From: Pigoraptor chileana
Taxonomy: Eukaryota > Opisthokonta > Filasterea
NCBI GenBank assembly: GCA_943704495.1
Contig: CALSCR010000303.1
Coordinates: 1-24,015, forward strand
DNA length: 24,015 nt
Reading direction: 5' to 3'
Part shown: one piece after another, positions 8,027 through 17,052 of the stretch
Layout: each line of letters opens with the position of its first letter
How positions within the stretch are numbered: position 1 is the stretch's first letter
The notes under the pieces: generated by a model
The model's input: only the letters and a program-made list of their open reading frames with translations
Told to the model about the DNA's origin: nothing
Databases searched by the model: none
Translations under genes and position numbers: made by a program

Positions 8027-11000
8027 ATGTTGCGCTCCCATAGAGCGGGCGCTGCGGGCGTCGGCAGGGATACGCCACGCAGACTGCGCAGACTCGTCTG
8101 GCTGATCATCCTCGCGAGTGTACTGGCCGCAGCCGCATCTTTGGCGATGCTTCTTTCCGATTCCGCTGCTAATGTGGAACTTGGTGACGTTAAGCTCATG
8201 TCTGTCCCCGCGCTGTCCAACCGAGAACGCGTGTCTGAAAATATCGCGCATGTTGCCCCCGCGAAGAAAGCGCCTCTGCGGGTGTCTGCTCCTGCCGTCA
8301 GCTTCGTCGTGACGTGGTCATCGGACTCTAATCCTATCGATTCCCTGTTGCGTTCAATTCAAAGGCAAGGATTTCCGTCGGTCGAGATAATAATTGTAGA
8401 TGCAAGTGGTGGTGGTGTTGACAGTTCTGCGCCTTTTCGTCGCGCATTCAATCGCGTCCGCTCACCGCCATCGACAGATGGGGATGACAACGGGTGCGCG
8501 TTGTGGGTAAACGGGACGCATCCGCATTCTGGTTACAAGGGCACCAACTGCACTGTGTTCATACCCAGGGGCAACGCTGCCTGCTGCGATGTGCATGGGC
8601 CTGCATGTGCGTACGACTGTGGTATCCGCTTCGCTCGCGGACTGTGGGTGGCGCTCGTGGATGCAGACACGTATCTGGATGACAATTTCTACACGCACAT
8701 CAAACTCGAGTTGGGCCGACGGCTACTGTCACTGAGCGATGCGTATATTCACCAATATTACAGTGCCATTGTGGCGACGGAGCTTGCTGTGGGTCGCAAA
8801 GTACCACAGCAGAGCACGAGGGACTACCTCCCACCGGCATCCACACAGTTGATGCCCCCGCACACCGACTCGCCGACGTGTGTGCTGTTCCGCCGGGACG
8901 TCCTTCGGGGCGCACTGCTCGGCACGGTCCCGCCGTTGCCTCCGCACCCATTTCCTTTTACTGGCGGTCTTGCATTCCATCCGCTTGTTTGGGGGGGCAA
9001 GTGGAGTATGTGGGATCTGTGGATGCGCATCGCAGACGCTGCACCGTTCACAAAGCTAATCCGGGTACCACCTGCAGTGCTGTGGCGGAAGCCCATACCA
9101 CGGTCGATTCCCGAGGTACTGCCTTGTCTGGACACTCCGGCTGTGTGTTCACGCGTATTCCGCATCGCCGCTGCAGGCCGCTTCGCCGGCGGGTATGCGC
9201 TCGATGCACTGGAGTCCCTAGAGAAGGACTGGGGAGTCGTGCGGGAAATCACCGCATCAACTGCGTGGGCGCGGCTGACAAACTCAATTCACAGCACGCG
9301 TACACGGCACGACAATGAATCGGTGTCGTCGTTTGTGTGGCCGCCCTCTGTGCGTGCGTACGTGCGTGTCCTCGAAGCCGTCGACAACCGCGTTCGGGGC
9401 AATCGAACTGTCGCCCTGAACATGTTGAAGTCTGTTGCGGGTGACATCCATCGCGATGCCGGGGGCGATGCTGGCGCCCTCAGTGATGCTGCGAGGTGCT
9501 CGGTGAAGATCCAAGAACACGCGGATGCCATTCCCGCGAATAGCCCACAAAGAGCAAGACTCGGATGGGTGCGGCGCCTCCACCCCTTCCGTTCTCTTTT
9601 GGAGGTGCCGCCAGCATCGGCACCTGCGGAAGCATGCAGATGTGCGCTTGTGCATGAGCTGCTTGCGGCGCTGTCGGCCCGCTGTTTGCGCGCCCGCGAC
9701 GAAAGCGGCGGACGAAGTCGCAGAAATGACGATCCGGCCGAGGTTGAGCCCCCCATTGCGCCCGCCGCCCGGCAGCCAGAGGGGCCTGGTCTTGCTCAGG
9801 AAAGCAACGTGACGAATAGTGCCCCGCCCATCCGCGTGTCGATGAATTCAACGGATGTGAAAGGGGGCGCTGTGCACGAAGACAATTCTACTGTCAACGC
9901 CACATTGCCGAGTGATAGCGCCCGTGCGACAAACGGAAGCAACAGCACTGATCCAGTGCGGATGGCATCACAGACGTCGCTGCCCCCTTTGCGCGCTGCC
10001 CAGGAAGACGCGCCGGTGGGCTGCGGCCTCATACACATGTTTGCGGGCCCAGACTATCGATTGAGACGCCGTCGTCTTGCTGCAGCAAGGGCGGTGGCAA
10101 GTGCTCTGAAACACAATCCAAACGCAACAATTGTCGTGCACTATGATTCTGCGCCTGAGCGAGATTTAGGCGGATCTGCAAAGCCATGGTTTTCCGATGG
10201 TCTGGGTGCAACTCTTCTTGAGACCCTTGGTGGGCTCTTGGAGGTGGAGGCGGCGGGGCAGCGGGACGAGTGGGTGCCGCGACTGATATTCGTCCCCGTC
10301 TGTCTCGAGTGGCATGCAAGTCGTGCTGGAGTTGAAGATCTCGCCGAGCTTGTGAAGGAGACGTCGCTTGAGAGTGACACAGAGGTGCGTCTTGTGCAGA
10401 TGGACATGGATGCAGAGGAGTCCGCAAATAAGGCGGAGGGTGGCGAGGGGGGAGACGGAGTGTCGCAAGTCAAGTTCTCCGACAAGCTGCTGAGGCGGAG
10501 GGATGCTCTCCTGCGAAAGGGTCTCTCCGACAAAATGCTTGCGTACAGGTGAGTGACCTGTGTTTTTCAAACAATTCGCGATTAATGAATACTTGCGGCT
10601 TGAATACTTAATCTAATATTCACACATGTATGTTTACTGTTCCTGTTCTTTCTTTCCCCTTGACAACACTCCAAATTCGAACCCACACACAAATGCACAC
10701 TCCACGAATACCGACGCAACTACTTCGCCCAGACAACTCATTCTGCGGGCATATGGAGGCACCGCCAGCGATGCCGACTTTGTCTTTGTGCAATCCCTCC
10801 ATCCGTTTGTCAGCAACCACCACGTGATAGCCTGGTACCCGACGCCCCTTGAGCTTCCTCACCACCAAACCACGTGGGACGAATCAGCCGACATTGGGGC
10901 CGTCGTACAGACAAGAATGCCAAACGCCCCGCTCTTTGAAGCCATACTCGCGGTACTCAATTTGCGCGCACGAAGATCACGGGAGTCGCGCCGTGCCCAT

Positions 11001-11696
11001 ATAGACGGCACGGACGGCACCTCCATTCCCTTTCTTGACGACGACGAACTCGCAGTTATTATTGAAAGCGAGAGCGCGCCACGTGGATCCGCCGCGTGGC
11101 TGGCAACGCGCATACGGGGCTCCCTCGAGGCGGTGTATCGGGGTCTACAGGGGACGGCGCAGCGACCGCTCGGCGCAAAGGGCCACACTGGCGCGAGTGA
11201 GGCAATACAGCTGTTTCATGTAGCTCACTTGCCATGTCCTGCGTGCGTGTTCACGGGGACCGCCGAGGACCGTGAGGTCAGCAGTGTACCACCGCGTATG
11301 GCCGTATATGCTACAAAGAGCTACGGTTGCCCCCTCTCGCGTGCGTGGAATATTATTGCCGGAGAGGCGTATGATCTGCCGGTAAGAATGCAGCTAGTCA
11401 GTATCAAATCATGTTGTCCTGGATGGAGAGCTGTTGCGAGTAGTTTGTTATTGGGTGGTGCGGGTGTGTGTGTATGTGTGTTTGTGTGTCTATTATTTGA
11501 TCCTAGACTGCAAAACGCGTTGAGCTGATTGATTCTGGTGTCTCTGTCACATTTCTTCCCTCAGGCCGACAGCGATCGGATGCGTGCGGTTCTTGCATAT
11601 CCGCAGCACATGGATGGCCTGGCGCTGTCCATTGCCGAGCAGTCGTGCCCGAGTGAGGCGTTGTGTTTGCCCCTCACAACTGGCTACGAAAGCTGA
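8027..11696 (+). CDS. Two-domain type II membrane glycosyltransferase (GT2-like plus GT32-like)
   Basis: Exons 8027-10548, 10733-11381 and 11565-11696 give 1100 aa. Phases close at both introns, whose donors are GTGAGT and GTAAGA. An in-frame TAG at 8018-8020 precedes the ATG. Residues 18-43 form a basic-flanked hydrophobic signal anchor (starts RRLRRLVWLIILASVLAAAA), as in Golgi type II enzymes. Residues about 90-355 look like a GT-A/GT2 domain: VSFVVTWSSDS, EIIIVDASGGG, and a metal-binding VDAD at 211-214. Residues 590-642 are a linker with about six Asn-X-Ser/Thr sequons. The C-terminal part (about 665-1057) resembles GT32/Gly_transf_sug (OCH1, A4GALT kin): HNPNATIVVHYDS, then SDKMLAYRQLILRAYGGTAS with DAD at 854-856, split by intron 1. 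Donor and acceptor sugars cannot be told. The middle region 360-560 is not recognised. The gene shares its upstream region with gene 1. Confidence 0.8.
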
Positions 11697-12181
11697 ATAC
11701 AAAGAAGAACATTCAGCGTGCAATCATCAAGCACTGCAAAATCTTCGTGTTGTGCGGTGGCACAAAGCTCAGCAAGTGCTTTCACGTCACATGCAATGAC
11801 TCTAGTTGTGTCTGCCAAACGTGCGCTTGCACATGTTACTGATTGATAAAAGTTGGAGATCATCAAATGCAACGCCATACAAATTGCGGTCCTGGACGAC
11901 AATGGCATGTGCATGGCATGGCACACACCGTCCGTGCAAGCGCCGCCGCATGCGACAAACCAGCAAAGAATCAGACACACATAGCCACAATCGCACAACA
12001 CTGCCACAAGTCAAAAGACCATTCTCTCACAGAGGTCGAGTTTTTTCCCTTCTTTTTTATGGCAGCCACGCACTGCACACACGCATCCGGGGGTGTGGAC
12101 TTTAACACGCCCACGAATCAACAAGAGGGAGGGGGTCTATTGGCAACGCAATCTGAACGACGCACACACACACTCCAACAT
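11697..12181. other. Tail-to-tail intergenic region (glycosyltransferase / RPL35)
   Basis: 485 bp between two convergent stop codons, holding both 3' untranslated regions. I found no AATAAA-type signal that could be assigned with confidence, no RNA gene and no supported coding sequence. Confidence 0.6.
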
Positions 12182-13455
12182 TTAGGCGCGGACGGCAAAC
12201 ACGCGCTTGGGGAAGTGGATCTCCCTCTTCTTCTGGCGAAGGGTGGTGAGGGTGGCCTCGTGCTTGGTGAGGGCGCGGCGGATGGCGCGCGTCTTCTTTT
12301 CGCGGAGGTCCTTGGGTGCGTACTTCTTGGACTGGTAAAACTTGGTCAGCTGCTCGCGCTGGGTCTGGTTGATCACGGTGAGCACGCGGGCAATGCCCTT
12401 GCGCACAGTCTTGCTGCTCATGTCGCAATAGGGTGTGCGGTTGTTGCAGGAGAAGCATGCACAACGAGTGTGTGTGGAGTTCGTCAAAATTTGATCGGGT
12501 GGAGAGGATGCACAGTGAAAGGTAAGGTAATGGGCACAATCAGCCAAGGCGGTGACGCTCCATGGATTACGAATAACAAACAAATAATAACACGAAAGGA
12601 AAAACGCCAGCTGTAAACAGTGCTCCAGGCGGCAATAAGCGCAGAGCAAACGCTGGCACAGCCGCAAGATCCCACGTGACGCCCTGTCCACCTCAGCGGC
12701 AGTCACCACAGAAAGCGGCGCCACAAAAATAACAAAATGCGTGTGCTCCAACCGAATCACCCAACATGGTCAGCGCCGTCCCCGCCACTCACACACGTTG
12801 GAGGATGGGACTCACTACTTCAAAGTCATGCACAATGGCGGGCTACTGTTATCTCAGACGTTCTTCGACACTTACATCTTGGAGAGCTTGGAGACGGGTC
12901 CGCCAGTAACCTGGGCGACGCGGAGCTGCGAGAGCTCAGTCTTGAGCTCATCGAGCTGGCGAAGAAGGTCGGTCTTGGCCTTGCCGCGGAGCTCATGTGC
13001 CTTGATCTTGGTCTGAACGGCAGGCGCACATTCGACAATTATGCACATTAGAACACGCATGCAAAAGCAGTCAAATTGAAATAGTGTATCTGTGACTATA
13101 AGAGATAGAATACTAGGGATGCTCCAACAATTTCTATGGAGCATCGCGAGACGTCCGACTTCCGTTTCATGCTGGCCTTCACGCATTCGAAGACCATAAA
13201 GAGTCGATTACACACAACTACAGCATCACGTTCGCGCCGATGGAGGGTCATCGATGGCATGCGCACCACCTCTACTATAATATTTCACGTTTTGTATCCG
13301 GTAGTGTATGAGCAGTGACTATTGATCACGAATCACTCCGCCAAAGCTCTCCCACAAGATGGCATTCTGCGAAAGCGGAGGAGCATCCATCGTCGCATCC
13401 ATCGTCCATCCACCCACTAAACGAAGCCATCGCCACACCATCGCCAACATACCAT
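12182..13455 (-). CDS. RPL35: 60S ribosomal protein L35 (uL29)
   Basis: Exon 1 is only the ATG (13455-13453) followed by an excellent donor, GTATGT. Exon 2 is 13012-12876 and exon 3 is 12413-12182. Together they encode 123 aa, the same length I remember for human RPL35. Recognisable blocks are [75 protein letters not shown] and KHEATL. uL29 binds 25S/28S rRNA near the polypeptide exit tunnel. The exon 2/3 junction (AT|C) restores the conserved Ile of SKLSKI. A pyrimidine-rich tract on the coding strand just upstream (complement of 13499-13517) resembles a TOP/RP-gene promoter. Introns of 440 and 462 nt are the longest in the window. The start is inferred: no other ATG upstream has both the right phase and a good donor. 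Confidence 0.95.
13118..13145. repeat. Perfect 9-bp inverted repeat in RPL35 intron 1
   Basis: GATGCTCCA (13118-13126) and TGGAGCATC (13137-13145) are exact reverse complements around a 10-nt loop. A related GGAGCATCC occurs near 13379 in the same intron. Introns of ribosomal protein genes often host snoRNAs, but I could not find convincing C/D or H/ACA boxes beside this hairpin. Confidence 0.7.
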
Positions 13456-13846
13456 TTTCGAATATGCGTCTTGCCAATAACGACCGTAGGAGCGACGGAT
13501 GGAAGAAAGAGAAAGAATACAAAAGATGGAGATCTCCCTCATGATATAGCTGCCCAAAGGGAGTCGCAGCAATAGCACATCTGCAAAGAGGGATCGCAGG
13601 GACGCATGATGATCCAGAGTAAATCCGGAGTCACATCGGATAATTACGGATCAATCGGAGTCGCATTTTCAAATTAAAAAGTATTTCCGTGCCTGGGCAA
13701 AGTAGACTCAAGATTGCCTCGTATAATGCGTAATTTCGGAGGCCTTTTCAGTCTATTTGTCCCGGCTAAGTTCGCTGTCAGCTGACTGGGTCATTCTCGC
13801 CCATTTCGGAGCAGACGACGGGACTGCGGTGTATTATTGTGTGTGC

Positions 13847-13879
<33 letters not shown>

Positions 13880-14159
13880 TTGAGCGTGCGGTTTATGCAT
13901 ACTTTATCTCTCTCTCTCTCACTGTGGCTATTTGAGCGAGAGCACTCCAGTAGTGTGCATTGCTTACAGTCAAGCTGCGTCATATTTCTTAATCTGTTCG
14001 CTTGTCGCATGCGTGTGCGCCAATTTTGACTGGGCATTGTTACGTTCATTTTTATTTTTTTTGCGTCGTGGGTCTGTGCACCTAAACTTTTGGAGGATAT
14101 ATCTACAATTACGACTGTTAAAATTCCACACCTTCATTGTGTGAGGAACGTAGAAAAAG
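13456..14159. promoter_or_regulatory. Head-to-head promoter region (RPL35 / syntaxin-16)
   Basis: 704 bp between divergent start codons. Close to RPL35 the coding strand is pyrimidine-rich (complement of 13499-13517), as expected for a ribosomal protein gene. Further along are three short GGAGTC copies (13560, 13627, 13658), a (TG)n repeat (13853-13879) and a short (CT)n run (13906-13920). No coding sequence is supported. Confidence 0.6.
13853..13879. repeat. (TG)n microsatellite
   Basis: A TG dinucleotide run of about 27 bp, followed by a CT run at 13906-13920, in the shared RPL35/syntaxin-16 upstream region. Confidence 0.9.
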
Positions 14160-16039
14160 ATGGCGTCGACGAGCGGGCAGCCGCGGTCGCGGACGCTGAC
14201 AGCACAGAAAGGCCCCGGGATGATTACTCGGAGTCTTACATCCAAGTTTATGCAGTATCGCAGCACTGCATCGCATCGGAGGGATGCGTCGCACTCATGG
14301 GGTGGTCCGAGAAACGACGATAGTAGCGAGACTGACGATAACTCAAAGCTCCTTATTGGTCGATCGGATGAGGTGGGCCTCGGACGATGATGGTGGCTTC
14401 GTCAACTGTGTCGCTTGCATACGTGTGCCGCACATGAACGCTCATGTTGTTTACTGTCAATGCCATTTCGTTGTATGTTTGTTTTTGTTTGGGTGAATAC
14501 TGCTTTGTATGCGACCTGCTCAACGGGTGTTTGTTGCTGCTGCTGCTGTTGTTGTGTGCCATGTATGGCTGTTTCAATTATCCAGGGATCGTCAAAGGAC
14601 ACAGCTTTGAATGTTGCGCCAGCATGGGTTGACATTGTTGAGCAAGTTCACTACAACTTCAATGGGATTCGCCAGCGGATGAAGGATCTTTGGCCCCTCC
14701 ATGACAAGCACATCAATCAGCCCGGTTTGGACGACGATGTTGAGCGTGAACAGGAGATTGAGATTATGACAAAGGACATTACCAGCAAGATTCAGGCGAG
14801 CAAGAAGGACATAACGAGTATTGGCGACATGGCGAAGAAGTCTGGAAAGCCGGCCGAGTTTAAGATGTGCAAGAACGTCATGTCTGCTCTTGCTGCGGAG
14901 CTCCAGGAACTATCACAGGAGTTCCGGAAGGGACAGCACCACTATCTCAATCGTGAGTGTGTTGGTGTCGTGCATACATGCGCTGCCCGCTTGTGCGCAC
15001 GGCCTTTATTTTATTGTGATTACTTGATTGCTTAAGTGCTCTGAGATGGGACCAGATTCATGGTCCATGCATGCGGATGAACAAACTTGTCCACGAGCAT
15101 GCACATATGTTCATCCGTGTGCATCCCACAACACACTTATATACATACTTACATGTTTTGACAACAACACACACTTCAGGAATGCGTGGTCGAGAGGAAA
15201 AGTCGCGGGGTATATTTGTGGAGGAGGAAGATGCGTCCTATGACAAGGCCGACGAGTACTACGACCCCGGATGGGACCAGACACAGCAGCAGGTGAACAT
15301 TTATGTGCATATGTAATTGCAAACTAACAGCATCTGCAAATGTATGATAATATGTGTGCGATAACAGCGACAGAACTTTGTGAAGCAGACCAACATCGAG
15401 AATGGTCGATTGCGGTGTATATGTGGTTTGTAACGCTGTTTGCTACCCGTACCAACGGCCATCGCAACAACGGCAATCTCAATTTGCCTTTTTTATTTGC
15501 TCTGTATGCGTGTGTGTGTGTGTGCGTGCGCGTGTTTCAGGAACTGGAGCGCAATACTCGGGAAATTGAAGAGCGCGAGCTTGAAATCACCCGAATAGTG
15601 CGATCGATCCACGAGCTCCATGAGATATTCAAAGAAGTTGCGGCGCTCATCATTGACCAGGTGCGTTATTTGTCTTGTTTCGGGTCGCAACATTGTGTTT
15701 GCTGTATGTGCTCGTTGTTTTGTTTGCTGGGAGTTGAATACTTCGGCTTCGTCGAGCTCTATCTATCTCGAAGGGTTTGTGCGTCGTGTGCATGCGTGCG
15801 CGTATCCCAAGCGCTCATTGTCTTGTGTGGTGTGCTGCTGTTGCATCTCATCTCAGGGCACAATCCTCGACAACATTGAGCACAACATCGATGTCACCGA
15901 GACGCTTGTGGAGGAAGGACACGGCGAGCTCGTGGCGGCGGACAAGTACCAGCGACGATCCCGCAAGTGTCTTTTCATTCTCCTTCTCGTTGTTGCTATC
16001 ATTGTCGTCGTTATTATTCTTATCGTCCGCAAGTCATGA
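14160..16039 (+). CDS. STX16: Syntaxin-16 / Tlg2-type Qa-SNARE
   Basis: Exons 14160-14372, 14586-14952, 15180-15292, 15541-15660 and 15857-16039 give 331 aa (human STX16 is about 325). All phases close. The Habc region (about 80-190) includes APAWVDIVEQVHYNFNGIRQ, LHDKHINQPGLDDD and MSALAAELQELSQEFRKGQ. The SNARE motif (about 235-296) includes REIEERELEITRIVRSIHEL and IIDQGTILDNIEHNI, with the zero-layer Gln at 271, the last codon of exon 4. A tail anchor (309-328) of Leu/Ile/Val is followed by RKS. In other organisms this SNARE drives endosome-to-trans-Golgi fusion with Vps45. A Vps45-type N-peptide (RSLTSKFMQYR, 24-34) is present but lies after a 20-residue extension, so Met21 may be an alternative start. 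The upstream region is shared with RPL35. Confidence 0.95.
14956..15137 (+). repeat. Self-complementary elements in syntaxin-16 intron 2
   Basis: Within the intron 14953-15179, AGTGTGTTG just after the donor (14956-14964) is the exact complement of CAACACACT (15129-15137). Between them lie GGACCA/TGGTCC (15049-15054 with 15061-15066) and a perfect 10-bp pair CGGATGAACA/TGTTCATCCG (15074-15083 with 15108-15117). Together they could fold the intron into a closed multi-stem structure. Function is unknown. Confidence 0.6.
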
Positions 16040-17052
16040 GCCCGCATTGCGCTCTTTCTATTTTGCGGTGGCTTTGTATGGTGTCGGTGGACTGCTGCGC
16101 TTTCCTTTTGCGGGGTGTACACTCGCCCTATAATTGCTCTGTATGGTGATGTCGGACGGGGTATGACCATGTGGGACTGGCCCTGGCCCTTACCGTCCTC
16201 GTCGCCTAGAGTGGCCCGTATGAACCTTCCCGACGCAGCCCACGGCACTGTTGAAATGGCAGAGTTGAACACATGTGGCGTTGAGTGTGGCGTTGAGTGC
16301 TTGTCTGTCTCTGGCGTCTGTTTGTACGTGTGTGGTTGAATGGATGGGTGCGTGTTGTTTTTTTGTTGTGAGCAGTGTGGGGGTTGCACCGCTTCTGAAA
16401 ATGTGTATTCCGCGTTTTGCGTTTGCGTGATGAATTTCTTTTATTCTGCGTGCGTGCTCGTTGCGGCCTTCATTCCGATACATTCTCTTTAAGCACCCCG
16501 AATATGTTCAATGTCTTTAAGTTCAAATTCAAGTCCATGTCACATGACAGCTTCTGCAGACTCACTGTGTATGTGTGTGTTGGACCACTATTTCCGTGTG
16601 TTTGTGATTGACAAACTGGAAAACGGGCTCTGTTTTAAAAATTGTTTTCGATATTTTAATTGATAGTATGCAAAATTCGACAAAACAAAACGAAACAAGG
16701 AAGTCACTTTGTGGACCGTGTGTTCGTGTTGAGACCAATACAATCAGCGACGATGCACACACCCACAAACGTCCCCTTCCATCCTTGTGACACAGACCAC
16801 TCACTCAAAGACGGCCCCGACATGACGCCGGAGCACCATCGCAAAGAGACAAACAACAAACACGCTGCGTTCGAACCATCAAAGTCAAGAATTATCGCCA
16901 CAACCCCCATTTACTACTGCCATGCACAACGCCGACAGAAGTACGCGCAGCACACACATCACACAGCACATTCCACATTCACGCCCTCTCTCCCTCCAAA
17001 CCAACATCCAACAAATATGCATCAAATCAAAGACTCTCTGTCTCTCTCTCTC
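16040..17052. other. Tail-to-tail intergenic region (syntaxin-16 / PEPCK)
   Basis: 1013 bp between convergent stop codons, the largest gap in the window. It has a 12-bp tandem duplication, TGTGGCGTTGAG, at 16274-16297, an AT-rich stretch around 16635-16700, and a (CT)n run at 17034-17053 next to the PEPCK stop. No RNA gene or conserved coding sequence was found. Confidence 0.6.

Noticed and set aside
11382-11528. Extension of glycosyltransferase exon 2 to the next in-frame stop at 11528
   Set aside because: The extra residues are TG-repeat translation (Val/Cys-rich). A good GTAAGA donor at 11382 joins a phase-matched exon 3.
13560-13666. Three GGAGTC copies as possible regulatory repeats upstream of RPL35
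   Set aside because: The motif is too short and irregularly spaced to support a claim from one sequence.
15366-15413. A coding-like stretch (reads RQNFVKQTNIENGR) inside syntaxin-16 intron 3, flanked by AG and GT
   Set aside because: As an extra exon it would exit in the wrong phase. The protein without it also aligns to human STX16 through this segment with no gap, so the extra residues would disrupt the SNARE region.
16866-16882. TTCGAACC near a T-loop-like pattern in the syntaxin-16/PEPCK gap
   Set aside because: No matching A-box or cloverleaf stems on either strand.
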